From NCBI GenBank assembly GCA_024401865.1, contig JAKSKI010000003.1:1-61610 (forward strand): a DNA stretch of 61,610 bases. Reading direction: 5' to 3'. A model generated the notes under the pieces. The model was not told where the DNA came from. It was given only the letters and a program-made list of their open reading frames with translations, and made no database searches. Origin of the DNA: Bacteroidales bacterium. GTDB lineage: Bacteria; Bacteroidota; Bacteroidia; Bacteroidales; UBA932. Positions 1 through 7,613 of the stretch are shown here, one piece after another (the stretch's first letter is position 1; each line of letters begins with the position of its first letter). The position numbers were made by a program, and so were the translations under genes.

Positions 1-20
1 AACTCTTAAATAGTATCATC

Positions 21-587
21 ATGGCTAAATGGATTTGTCCTGTTTGCGGTTATGTTCACGAAGGTGACTCCGCTCCCGAGAAATGCCCCCAGTGCAAAGT
101 TCCCGGGTCAAAGTTCAAGAAAATGGAGGAGAATAATGCACTCCAGTTTGTTACGGAACACATTGTCGGCATAGCAAAAGATATCCCGGCCAATGAGGAA
201 GGAGCGTTTGTACTTCAGGGTCTGAAAGACCATTTCAACGGCGAATGTTCGGAAGTCGGTATGTACCTTGCCATGAGCCGCCAGGCAGACCGTGAGGGCT
301 ATCCCGAAATTGCTGAGGACTTCAAGCGCTATGCTTACGAAGAGGCTGACCACGCATCCCGCTTTGCCGAAATGCTCGGTGAGGTGGTGTGGGACACAAA
401 GGCCAACGTCGAGAAGAGGATGCTTGCAGAGCAGGGCGCTTGCCAGGGGAAAATGGATATAGCCAAAGTTGCCAAGAATCTCGGGCTCGATGCTATCCAC
501 GACTCAGTACACGAGATGGCAAAAGATGAAGCCCGCCACGGGGCAGGCTTCCAGGGACTTTTCAACCGATATTTCAAAAAGCAGTAA
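21..587 (+). CDS. Reverse rubrerythrin (NADH peroxidase-type)
   Basis: This 188-residue protein has a rubredoxin domain at the N-terminus, with iron ligands Cys6, Cys9, Cys22 and Cys25 in CPVCG and CPQC motifs. A four-helix ferritin-like di-iron domain follows, carrying EEADH near residue 109 and DEARH near residue 171. Classical rubrerythrin has the opposite domain order, so this is the 'reverse' form. That form passes electrons from NADH through a reductase to reduce hydrogen peroxide in the cytoplasm of anaerobes. No reductase gene is adjacent. Only 20 bases lie upstream in the window, so the promoter cannot be judged. It converges with serA across a 19-base gap. The family call is firm; the exact electron donor is not visible. 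Confidence 0.93.
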   Translation: MAKWICPVCGYVHEGDSAPEKCPQCKVPGSKFKKMEENNALQFVTEHIVGIAKDIPANEEGAFVLQGLKDHFNGECSEVGMYLAMSRQADREGYPEIAEDFKRYAYEEADHASRFAEMLGEVVWDTKANVEKRMLAEQGACQGKMDIAKVAKNLGLDAIHDSVHEMAKDEARHGAGFQGLFNRYFKKQ

Positions 588-606
588 CTGAAATAGCGGA
601 GGGATA

Positions 607-1521
607 CTATAGCTGGAACCGGGTGCAACCGGTAGCGAAGAAATCACATATCTGCCGCGCTGCGGCGAGTCCTGCATTGACATTGGCCTCGGCAGTCTGG
701 GCTCCCATCTTCTTGGGGGTGGCGAATACGCGCGTGCCGAACTTGAGCCGGAGCGCATCCATATTGTCGGGCGCTACGTCGGTGACATACTTGAGGTCCG
801 TGCGCTCTTCCAGAGCTTTCTCCAGGCCGGCTTCGTCGATAACTTCCTTGCGGGCGGTATTGACAAGGGTGGCACCCTTGGGCATACTGGTGATAAGGTC
901 ATAGCCTATGCTGCCCACGGTCTGCGGAGTTGCAGGGATATGGATTGACACATAGTCGCAGGAGCTGTAGAGTGCCTTAAGGTCTGTTGCGGGTTCGGCT
1001 CCCCCTTCCCTTATCTTCTCTGCCGTCAGGAAAGGATCGATGGCCTTGACCTTCATCCCGAGGGCGGCGGCTTTGGCTCCCACGAGCCTTCCGACATTGC
1101 CGAAAGCCTGGATGCCGAGTGTCTTGCCCTGGATCTCGGAGCCCGTGGCCGGGGTGAACTGGGTCCTTGCCATGAATATCATAAGTGCAATGGCGAGTTC
1201 GGCCACAGCGTTGGAATTCTGCCCCGGAGTGTTCATCGCAACCACATTGTGGGACTTGCAGGCCTCGAGATCGAGATTGTCATATCCCGCACCTGCGCGG
1301 ACTACAATCTTGAGTTTCTTCGCGGCTTCCACAACTTCGGCGGTCACCTTGTCGGAGCGGACGATGATGGCGTCAGCGTCTGCCACCGCAGCCACGAATT
1401 CGGACTGGTCTGTGTATTTCTCAAGAAGCGCGAGTTCGTGACCTGCTGCTTCAACTATTTCTCTGATGCCTTTGACGGCAGCTGCCGCAAAGGGTTTCTG
1501 GGTTGCAAGAAGGATTTTCAT
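607..1521 (-). CDS. serA: D-3-phosphoglycerate dehydrogenase, short lysine type (IIIK)
   Basis: First step of serine synthesis: oxidation of 3-phosphoglycerate to 3-phosphohydroxypyruvate with NAD. The 304-residue protein has the D-2-hydroxyacid dehydrogenase fold with a glycine-rich nucleotide loop (GIQAFGNVGRLVG) around residue 135 and the active-site arginine in VNTARKEV. It lacks the C-terminal ACT and regulatory domains of longer SerA proteins. The catalytic histidine normally found in TPHxG is replaced by lysine in ATPKKMGAQT near residue 270, which is the pattern of type IIIK enzymes. Its ATG overlaps the serC stop codon by one base (TAATG), so the two are probably translationally coupled. 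No terminator is visible towards the convergent rubrerythrin gene. Confidence 0.94.
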   Translation of the reverse strand: MKILLATQKPFAAAAVKGIREIVEAAGHELALLEKYTDQSEFVAAVADADAIIVRSDKVTAEVVEAAKKLKIVVRAGAGYDNLDLEACKSHNVVAMNTPGQNSNAVAELAIALMIFMARTQFTPATGSEIQGKTLGIQAFGNVGRLVGAKAAALGMKVKAIDPFLTAEKIREGGAEPATDLKALYSSCDYVSIHIPATPQTVGSIGYDLITSMPKGATLVNTARKEVIDEAGLEKALEERTDLKYVTDVAPDNMDALRLKFGTRVFATPKKMGAQTAEANVNAGLAAARQICDFFATGCTRFQL

Positions 1522-2594
1522 TATGCGTGCAGTTTTTCGAATTCTTTCATACAGGCTACGAGAGCGTCCACATCTTCCTGGGTGCAGGCGTTGTAGGTGG
1601 ATGCGCGGAAACCTCCGACGCTGCGGTGTCCCTTGATACCGATGATGCCGTGGGCCTTGGCGAAGGCGAGGAATTCATCCTGCAGTTCCTCCTTGCCGGG
1701 TGCCATGACGAAGCAAATGTTCATCAGGGAACGGTCCTCCCTGGCGGCGGTGCCGACGAAGAGGGGATTGCGGTCGATTTCGTTGTACAGGGTCTCTGCT
1801 TTCCTGATGTTGACTTTCTGTATTGCCTCGACACCTCCCTGAGCCTTGATCCATTTCAGGGTCTCGTGCATCACATAGATCGAGAATACGGGAGGGGTGT
1901 TGAACATCGAGAGCTTGTCAATATGAACACGGTAATCGAGCATCGTGGGAAGATATCTCGAAACCTTGCCGAGAGCGTCGGTCCTGATGATGGCGAAAGC
2001 CACGCCGGCAGGGCCTACGTTCTTCTGGGCACCACCGTAGATCATGGCGTACTTGCTCACATCGACGGGACGGCTCATGATGTCGGAAGACATATCGGCA
2101 ATCAGAGGGACCGGACAGTCGATATCTTCCTTGAGTTCGGTGCCGTAGATGGTGTTGTTGGTCGTGATGTGCAGATAATCCGCATCCTTGGGGATTTCGT
2201 ATCCTTTGGGGATGTAATTGTAGTTCTTGTCGGAAGAGCTCGCGATTTCGACTGCATTGCCAAGGCCCTTTGCCTCCTTGAATGCCTTGTGAGCCCATAC
2301 ACCGGTGTCAACATAGGCGGCTTTCTTCTCGAGGAAGTTCATCGCCACATAGAGGAACTGAAGGCTTGCACCGCCTCCAAGGAATATCACCTCGTAGCCA
2401 TCCGGGATATTCAGCAGCTCTTTCCACAAAGCTCTGGTCTCATCCATTATGGCATCCCATTCCTTTGTCCTGTGTGAAATCGAGAGGACGGATACGCCTG
2501 TGCCGGCGAAATCCCTGATAGCTTCTATGGCTGAATCATACACTTCCTGCGGCAGAAGGCAGGGACCTGCATTGAATACGTGGACCTTTTTCAT
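1521..2594 (-). CDS. serC: Phosphoserine aminotransferase
   Basis: Second step of serine synthesis: transamination of 3-phosphohydroxypyruvate to phosphoserine, and also a step of pyridoxal-phosphate synthesis in some bacteria. The 357-residue length is normal for SerC. The N-terminus (NAGPCLLP) and the glycine-rich GGGASLQF near residue 74 are typical. The PLP-binding lysine lies in [11 protein letters not shown] near residue 194. It sits 24 bases downstream of yigZ and overlaps serA by one base, giving a yigZ-serC-serA order. I see no TAnnTTTG box in the 24-base gap, so transcription probably starts upstream of yigZ. Confidence 0.95.
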   Translation of the reverse strand: MKKVHVFNAGPCLLPQEVYDSAIEAIRDFAGTGVSVLSISHRTKEWDAIMDETRALWKELLNIPDGYEVIFLGGGASLQFLYVAMNFLEKKAAYVDTGVWAHKAFKEAKGLGNAVEIASSSDKNYNYIPKGYEIPKDADYLHITTNNTIYGTELKEDIDCPVPLIADMSSDIMSRPVDVSKYAMIYGGAQKNVGPAGVAFAIIRTDALGKVSRYLPTMLDYRVHIDKLSMFNTPPVFSIYVMHETLKWIKAQGGVEAIQKVNIRKAETLYNEIDRNPLFVGTAAREDRSLMNICFVMAPGKEELQDEFLAFAKAHGIIGIKGHRSVGGFRASTYNACTQEDVDALVACMKEFEKLHA

Positions 2595-2618
2595 AGTTAT
2601 TGTATTTAGTGTTTGGTG

Positions 2619-3227
2619 TCAATCCAATTTATCAATAAAGTTAATGGTTTTCCCTATCCTTTCCAAGAACTCCTGTTCGACAAGGAGTCGGACCCTCACC
2701 TCGATGCTGCATTCGTTGCCGAAGTCCTGGGCACGCTGCGGCAGTTCCATATCCTTGAGCACCTTCATTACGGACGGCATATCGGAATAAGCAAATCCGA
2801 GCCGATACCAGCTGCCGGCAATCTTCGTCACTTTGCCGGCATTGGCAAGAGCGTCTGCGGTGGATGTCTTGTAAGCCCTGATAAGTCCCGGGATACCGAG
2901 TTTGATGCCTCCGAAATATCTTACCACCACGACAAGCACATCGCTCAGTCCTGCCGAGTCTATCTGGCCCAGGATAGGCCTGGCCGCAGAGCCGGAAGGT
3001 TCTCCGTCATCGTTGGCCCTGTACTTCTCCCCGTCCTTGCCCAATCTGTATGCAAAGCAGTGATGCCTCGCGTCGTGATACTTCTTGCGCAGCCCCGCCA
3101 CAATCTCACCTACCTCGTCTTCGCTTTCAACCGGGTATGCCAGAGCTATGAATCTGCTGCCATTATCCTTGAAAAGTCCCTCCGAAGGTGCCGCGATGCT
3201 GAAATATGTATCCGAATTTGCATTCAT
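2619..3227 (-). CDS. yigZ: IMPACT/YigZ family protein
   Basis: The protein has 202 residues from the chosen start. It belongs to the IMPACT (UPF0029) family, with the conserved block around FIALAYPVESEDEV, the histidine-rich segment DARHHCFAYR and the DDGEPSGSA motif. A second ferredoxin-like domain makes up the C-terminal part. Family members bind RNA or ribosomes in a way that is poorly defined in bacteria. The frame stays open 21 codons further upstream, but the ATG at 3227 is preferred. It gives the family N-terminus, and a perfect TAATTTTG box lies only six bases upstream, so a longer protein could not be made from that promoter. It is the first gene of an operon with serC and serA; the functional link is unknown. 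Confidence 0.88.
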   Translation of the reverse strand: MNANSDTYFSIAAPSEGLFKDNGSRFIALAYPVESEDEVGEIVAGLRKKYHDARHHCFAYRLGKDGEKYRANDDGEPSGSAARPILGQIDSAGLSDVLVVVVRYFGGIKLGIPGLIRAYKTSTADALANAGKVTKIAGSWYRLGFAYSDMPSVMKVLKDMELPQRAQDFGNECSIEVRVRLLVEQEFLERIGKTINFIDKLD

Positions 3228-3233
3228 GCTCTT

Positions 3234-3241
3234 CAAAATTA
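3234..3241 (-). promoter_or_regulatory. -7 box of yigZ-serC-serA promoter
   Basis: A perfect TAATTTTG matches the Bacteroidota -7 consensus TAnnTTTG. The yigZ ATG begins six bases downstream, which predicts a 5' leader of only about 3 nucleotides. No clear TTG is seen at the -33 position. Confidence 0.6.
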
Positions 3242-3253
3242 GTGAATATTTTT

Positions 3254-3261
3254 TATCTTCG
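3254..3261 (+). promoter_or_regulatory. -7 box of divergent promoter for the 3266 gene
   Basis: TATCTTCG is a one-mismatch match to TAnnTTTG. It ends four bases before the ATG at 3266. It lies back to back with the yigZ promoter inside a 38-base intergenic gap, so the two polymerases would compete. The -33 element is not recognisable. Confidence 0.45.
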
Positions 3262-3265
3262 CACC

Positions 3266-3823
3266 ATGAATTACAAGTATAGGGTAACACTTGAGGGAAT
3301 AAAGGGCTTCTTCCGCCTCTATGTCGTCAACGGCAACAGCTCCCTCTATACATTTCACAAGCATCTCAGGGATGATCTGGAATTTCCCCTTGACCAGCCG
3401 ATCCTTTTCAAATCCTTCGATGAGGGAGGGGCGGTGGCTGCCAGATATGCTCTTGTAGACCTTGGCAACGGTACGGTGGATGACGTCACTGTCGCACAGA
3501 CCGTACAGGCCGGTATTGTGAAATTCATGTATTTCTATGACGTGCTTGCCAAGAAATATGTGATAGTTACTCTTGAGGGTGAAGTCGATGAAACCGTCAC
3601 GGTCCCCGTCATCATCGACAGCAAAGGCCCCCTTCCCATCGATTTCGAGCACGGTTACGTGGCTTTCGAGGATCTGCCCGCCGAACGGCGTCATCTGCCC
3701 GGTGAAAGACCCGTCTTCTCGGGAGAGGACGACGAAAATGACGACGGCGAGGATGACGTCGACAATGAAGAAGATGAGTACAAGGAGGATGAAGAGGTGG
3801 TCTACGACGAAAACGAAGAGTAG
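3266..3823 (+). CDS. PRiA4 ORF3-like protein with acidic C-terminal tail
   Basis: The 185-residue protein starts at the ATG preceded by TATCTTCG; the frame is open further upstream, but that stretch overlaps yigZ and its promoter. The first 120 residues (NYKYRVTLEGIKGFFR, then FMYFYDVLAKKYVIVTLEGE) resemble the plasmid pRiA4b ORF-3-like domain (PF07929) common as single-copy hypotheticals in Bacteroidota. I assign this from pattern only. The last 35 or so residues are almost entirely Asp and Glu, encoded by GAT/GAC/GAA/GAG runs, and are probably disordered. There is no signal peptide or membrane segment, so it should be cytoplasmic. The function is unknown; nucleic-acid mimicry or binding to a basic partner is conceivable but unsupported. 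Confidence 0.7.
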   Translation: MNYKYRVTLEGIKGFFRLYVVNGNSSLYTFHKHLRDDLEFPLDQPILFKSFDEGGAVAARYALVDLGNGTVDDVTVAQTVQAGIVKFMYFYDVLAKKYVIVTLEGEVDETVTVPVIIDSKGPLPIDFEHGYVAFEDLPAERRHLPGERPVFSGEDDENDDGEDDVDNEEDEYKEDEEVVYDENEE

Positions 3824-3836
3824 CCCACCTCCTCTT

Positions 3837-5858
3837 TTACCAGATAATCACACGCTCTGATTCGGGTTTCCACATTTTGTCTCCGTCCTTGATGTCAAAG
3901 GCGGAGAAGAAGGTGTCGAGGTTCCTCAGGCTCACGTTTACACGGTTGCTTCCGAGGGAATGAACGTCCACCAGGGTTCGCCGGGTGATTTCTTCGTCAG
4001 TGATGTTCTGGGCCCATACCGCCGCATATGCAAGATAGAATCTCTGCTCGGCAGTGAATCCGTCGATATCTGCGGGATGGTTGCCGCCGAACGAGTTCTG
4101 CATGGCCGTATAGGCAATGCGGAGACCTCCCTGGTCAGCGATGTTCTCTCCCAGAGTGGCCGAACCGTTGGCCTTGACACCGGGAAGGACTTCCACCTCG
4201 TCAAACTGGGCCACGAGCTTGGAGGTCTTCTCCTTGAATGCATCAGCATCGGCTTCGGTCCACCAGTTGTTCATATTGCCGTCCTTGTCGAAAAGGCGGC
4301 CCTGATCATCGAATCCGTGGGTCATTTCGTGACTTATCACAACGCCGATGGCACCGTAGTTGACCGCGTCATCCGCGTCGGAGTTGTAGAAAGGAGGCTG
4401 AAGTATGCCTGCCGGGAAACAAATCTCGTTGGTGGTGGGATTGTAGTAGGCGTTGACCGTCTGGGGAGACATAAGCCACTTCTCGCGGTCTACTGGTTTG
4501 CCGAGTTCGGAGATATTGTCATTGAAATACCATTCCGAAGCATTCCTCAGATTCTCGTAATAGCTCAGTGAGGGATCGATCTCAAGGGAAGTGTAATCCT
4601 TCCATTTGTCGGGATATCCTATCTTGACCGTGAAGTTGGCCAGTTTTTCCTGAGCCTTGGACTTGGTCTCGCCGCTCATCCATTCGAGGGCGTCGATGTG
4701 CTCCGACAGAGCGGTCTGGATATTTCTGACAATGCCGAGCATCCTTGCCTTGTCCTTCTCAGAGAAATACTTGCCGACATACATCTGACCGACAGCCTCT
4801 CCGAGGATGCCGTTGGGGACAGCCATAGCCCTTTTCCAACGGGGCTTCTGCTCCTGCACTCCGGCCATCTGCCTGGAGAAGAAATCGAACGACGCAGCGT
4901 AATACTCGTCGCTGATGCTTCCGCAGGCGTCGCTGAGGAGCTTGGCCTGAAGATAATGGCGCAGCTTAACAGGGTCGATGTCCGCCACAATCCTGTCGAT
5001 GGCTTCAAAGTAGGAGGGCTCCTCGACTATGATCTTGTCCTGCTCTCCGATTCCAAGTTCCGCAAAGAACCTGTCCAATTCAAGATTGGGGTATGCGGCA
5101 AAGATTTCAGCGCTGCTGCGGGGATTGTACTGGGCCTCGACGTCGCGCTGCTGTACCATTGACCAGTATGGCCCGGCTATGGCCATTTCCACTTCGAAAG
5201 CATCCGAAGCAATCCCGGCGGCATTGTCATATCCGGCAAGGGAGAATATCTTTTCGAGGAAGGCCTTGTAGCCGTCACGGAGCGCCTGATGCTCGGGAAG
5301 GAGATAGTAATCCCTGTTGCTCATGGCAAGACCGCTCTCTCCCAGATAAATGACCTGGCTGTTGCAGTCGACCAAATCGGAGGTGACATATATGCCATAT
5401 ATCGAAGGGATACCGAATCTGGCGCATCTGCCGGTGGCGACTGCGAAGCTTCCGGCATCCGTCACGTTCTCGAGTTCGGCAAGATAAGGAAGTACGGGAG
5501 CGGCTCCTTCAGCATTGAGCCTCAGGGAATCCAACCCCATATTGTACAAATCGGCTATCTTGCGCTCCGTGCTGCCGGCCTTTGTCCTGGCTGTCGCCAG
5601 TCCCTTGAAGAGGTCATTGAGACGTATCTCGTTATTTTCGGCAAGTACGTCAAACGAACCGTAGCGTGAATATTCGGGCTTCAGGGGGTTGTTCTTCTGC
5701 CATCCTCCGGTGGCATAGGCATAGAAATCCTCTCCCGGGGCGACGGAGGTGTCAAGGTTGGCGGTGTCGATTGCGGGGACTTTGTCCCGATTGCAGCAGG
5801 ATGCTGCGGAAATGGCAGCGACAGACATTACGGTTGCCATCAAAAGACTATGTTTCAT
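3837..5858 (-). CDS. M13 (neprilysin-like) metallopeptidase, lipoprotein
   Basis: Zinc endopeptidase or oligopeptidase of family M13, 673 residues, normal for bacterial PepO. The zinc motif HEMTH lies near residue 508 (VVISHEMTHGFDDQG), and the third ligand is in GENIADQGG near residue 570. The N-terminal hydrophobic segment ends in AASC, a lipobox, so the mature enzyme is anchored in the envelope, on either the periplasmic or the outer face. The gene lies 21 bases downstream of a PLP decarboxylase that is also a predicted lipoprotein, so the pair is likely one transcript from the promoter near 7139. Family M13 cleaves peptides rather than folded proteins. A role in releasing amino acids for its neighbour is inference. 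Confidence 0.93.
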   Translation of the reverse strand: MKHSLLMATVMSVAAISAASCCNRDKVPAIDTANLDTSVAPGEDFYAYATGGWQKNNPLKPEYSRYGSFDVLAENNEIRLNDLFKGLATARTKAGSTERKIADLYNMGLDSLRLNAEGAAPVLPYLAELENVTDAGSFAVATGRCARFGIPSIYGIYVTSDLVDCNSQVIYLGESGLAMSNRDYYLLPEHQALRDGYKAFLEKIFSLAGYDNAAGIASDAFEVEMAIAGPYWSMVQQRDVEAQYNPRSSAEIFAAYPNLELDRFFAELGIGEQDKIIVEEPSYFEAIDRIVADIDPVKLRHYLQAKLLSDACGSISDEYYAASFDFFSRQMAGVQEQKPRWKRAMAVPNGILGEAVGQMYVGKYFSEKDKARMLGIVRNIQTALSEHIDALEWMSGETKSKAQEKLANFTVKIGYPDKWKDYTSLEIDPSLSYYENLRNASEWYFNDNISELGKPVDREKWLMSPQTVNAYYNPTTNEICFPAGILQPPFYNSDADDAVNYGAIGVVISHEMTHGFDDQGRLFDKDGNMNNWWTEADADAFKEKTSKLVAQFDEVEVLPGVKANGSATLGENIADQGGLRIAYTAMQNSFGGNHPADIDGFTAEQRFYLAYAAVWAQNITDEEITRRTLVDVHSLGSNRVNVSLRNLDTFFSAFDIKDGDKMWKPESERVIIW

Positions 5859-5879
5859 TCGGTGATTGTATTATTCGGT

Positions 5880-7118
5880 CTATTTGTCAAGGGAAGCACT
5901 CAGGTCCCTGATGAAATTGTCAATCCTGTCCCTGCTCACGTGCTGCATCACCACTATGTGGCACAGGTCGCCTCCGAAGCGCTCGTCGCTGCTGCAGGCA
6001 AGGTAGTACTTACTCACCAGGTCCTGGCAGGGCCTCTTGAATATCACGGTGTTGCTGTATTCGTCGAGCCAGCAGGGATATCCTATTTTGTCAAGCTGCT
6101 CCTTGAAGTATGCGGTGTTGTCGAGAAGCTGGGCGGCATCCTTCTCCCACTGTCCGCTGCCGACGTTCTTGATGAGCCACCAGAATTTGAGGGCGCTGGT
6201 CGAGGACCTCGAGCAACTTATCATCTTCATGTCTGCGTTGAGGTAGGGGACGTCGAACTGGGTCTGATTGTCATAGACTTCCCTTGTAGTGAGAAGCAGT
6301 CCGTTGGGCTCGTCCATTCCGAAGAATTTGTGGCCGCTGATGGCTATGGACTGATAGTTAAGCACTCTCTTGTCGACCATATCCCTGTGTTCGGTGAAGG
6401 GGAGATATCCTCCGAAAAGGGCGGCATCCACGTGTCTGTACACTTCCATTCCGGGATATTTGGCAAGAACGGCATTGAGCGCGGCCTGGTCGTCAATGGC
6501 ACCTTTGAAGGTGGATCCCATCGCATATACTATCAGACAGGGACGGGTGGGGTCGATGGCTTTGTCCAGTTCTTCGGGAATCATTCTGCCCATATCGTCG
6601 CTCCTGATGAGCCTGATGTCAAGGTTCATCACGTGTGCGAGCCTCATATTCGAATAATGGGCTTCGTCGGATACATAGAATACGGGCTCCTTGCCTGTCT
6701 TGTTGCGCAGGTAGTTGACACCGAAATATATACCGTTGCAGTTGCCGTCGGTACCGCTGTTGCTGATCAGGCCCCAGACTTCATCCTTGTCAATGCCGTA
6801 GAAGGGGGCGAAATATTCAATCACTTCACGCTCGAACTTGTGGGAGGACAGCAGGGCGCTGGGTTTGCCCGAGAAGGGGTCGCCCACGTTGTTAAGTCCC
6901 GCGATATCCAGATTGTTGGCGGTATACCACTCATAAAAGCCTTTCAGCCGGATATCCTGATTGACGGGATATCCGAGCTCGTTGTATTTCTCGGAAACCA
7001 CCTCTCGGGCCCATTCATCCAGTTCGGGGAAGCCGGATCGGGAGTGGTCGGTGCAACTTGTGATTGTCAGAGCGGCGCTGATGGCGCATAATGAAAGAAT
7101 AAAGGATTTTGTTGTCAT
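5880..7118 (-). CDS. Predicted exported PLP-dependent (histidine decarboxylase-like) enzyme, lipoprotein
   Basis: This 412-residue protein belongs to the group II pyridoxal-phosphate decarboxylases and most resembles histidine decarboxylases. Visible features are NSGTDGNCNGIYFG (phosphate binding, near 126), DEAHYSN (ring-stacking histidine, near 152), HVDAALFGGYLPF (aspartate pairing with the PLP nitrogen, near 233) and ISGHKFFG (Schiff-base lysine, near 262). The active site looks intact. Unusually, residues 1-22 form a hydrophobic signal ending in ITSC, a good lipobox, so the enzyme appears to be exported and lipid-anchored, whereas PLP decarboxylases are normally cytoplasmic. The ATG at 7118 is preferred to a TTG two codons upstream. 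It is followed in the same operon by an M13 peptidase lipoprotein. The substrate is not proven; aspartate, tyrosine or other amino acids are possible. Confidence 0.82.
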   Translation of the reverse strand: MTTKSFILSLCAISAALTITSCTDHSRSGFPELDEWAREVVSEKYNELGYPVNQDIRLKGFYEWYTANNLDIAGLNNVGDPFSGKPSALLSSHKFEREVIEYFAPFYGIDKDEVWGLISNSGTDGNCNGIYFGVNYLRNKTGKEPVFYVSDEAHYSNMRLAHVMNLDIRLIRSDDMGRMIPEELDKAIDPTRPCLIVYAMGSTFKGAIDDQAALNAVLAKYPGMEVYRHVDAALFGGYLPFTEHRDMVDKRVLNYQSIAISGHKFFGMDEPNGLLLTTREVYDNQTQFDVPYLNADMKMISCSRSSTSALKFWWLIKNVGSGQWEKDAAQLLDNTAYFKEQLDKIGYPCWLDEYSNTVIFKRPCQDLVSKYYLACSSDERFGGDLCHIVVMQHVSRDRIDNFIRDLSASLDK

Positions 7119-7138
7119 AATCAATCAGGTTATCGATA

Positions 7139-7168
7139 CAAATAAACAAATTTTCGGCTAAAAATCAA
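7139..7168 (-). promoter_or_regulatory. Promoter of decarboxylase-M13 operon
   Basis: On the minus strand a TTG (7168-7166) is followed after 19 bases by TTTATTTG (7146-7139), one mismatch from TAnnTTTG. The ATG lies 20 bases downstream. The spacing fits the Bacteroidota form. Confidence 0.4.
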
Positions 7169-7181
7169 ATGCCTGTAATAC

Positions 7182-7212
7182 TTGGAACTTATTGTAAAAT
7201 TTCTTTCCTTTG
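7182..7212 (+). promoter_or_regulatory. Possible promoter of kdgF-like gene
   Basis: TTG at 7182-7184, a 20-base spacer and TTCCTTTG at 7205-7212 (one mismatch from TAnnTTTG) would give a leader of about 45 bases before the ATG at 7260. This is a weak match. Confidence 0.3.
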
Positions 7213-7259
7213 ACAAAACAGGTGCGGGAGAGCACTATCGACTGTCAAAAGAATCTTTT

Positions 7260-7604
7260 ATGAAAACAAGAAGTGAAACATTCCAAATCGGGGCTGATGT
7301 CCCGTGGGAACCTGCCGGAGACGGTATGAAGAGACAGATATTGGGTTATGACGGTCAGCTGATGCTGGTCAAGGTTCATTTCGAGAAGGGCGCGACAGGC
7401 GCAGCCCACGAACATTTCCACAGTCAGGTCTCATATGTCGTGAGCGGCAGATTCGAGCTGACCATCGGAGACGAAGTGCGTGTTCTGGGCCCCGGGGACG
7501 GTTATTATGTGGAGCCCGATGTGCGTCACGGATGCACCTGCCTGGAAGAGGGAGTGCTGCTTGACATTTTTTCTCCCCACAGAACCGACTTCCTCAAAAA
7601 ATAA
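7260..7604 (+). CDS. KdgF-like cupin protein
   Basis: A single-domain cupin of 114 residues. The metal-binding motif HEHFHSQ lies near residue 47, followed by YVVSGRFELTIG and GPGDGYYVEPDVRH, with the second-motif histidine in VRHGC. The opening (VPWEPAGDGMKRQILGYDG) closely follows the KdgF family, which speeds ring opening and linearisation of 4,5-unsaturated uronates from pectin or alginate. There is no signal peptide, so it acts in the cytoplasm. The frame is open 26 codons further upstream, but the family N-terminus fits the ATG at 7260. It is nine bases upstream of a family 3 glycoside hydrolase and likely cotranscribed. No polysaccharide lyase is in the window, so the uronate substrate is inferred from the family alone. 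Confidence 0.8.
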   Translation: MKTRSETFQIGADVPWEPAGDGMKRQILGYDGQLMLVKVHFEKGATGAAHEHFHSQVSYVVSGRFELTIGDEVRVLGPGDGYYVEPDVRHGCTCLEEGVLLDIFSPHRTDFLKK

Positions 7605-7613
7605 CAGAAGGAT

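Noticed and set aside
607-1521. serA as an inactive pseudo-enzyme because the catalytic histidine is missing
   Set aside because: Lysine at this position is the known IIIK variant, and the gene is intact and coupled to serC.
3790-3835. Imperfect inverted repeat ending in CCTCTTTT as a terminator for the acidic-tail gene
   Set aside because: The stem is interrupted and the loop is over 20 bases, mostly explained by the GA-rich acidic codons.
5850-7091. 413-codon open frame antisense to the PLP decarboxylase gene
   Set aside because: The translation shows no known domain, and the minus strand has all PLP motifs and a lipoprotein signal.
7209-7249. Inverted repeat TTTGACA/TGTCAAA upstream of the kdgF-like gene as an operator
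   Set aside because: Arms are only seven bases, 27 bases apart, and one overlaps the weak -7 box; this could arise by chance.
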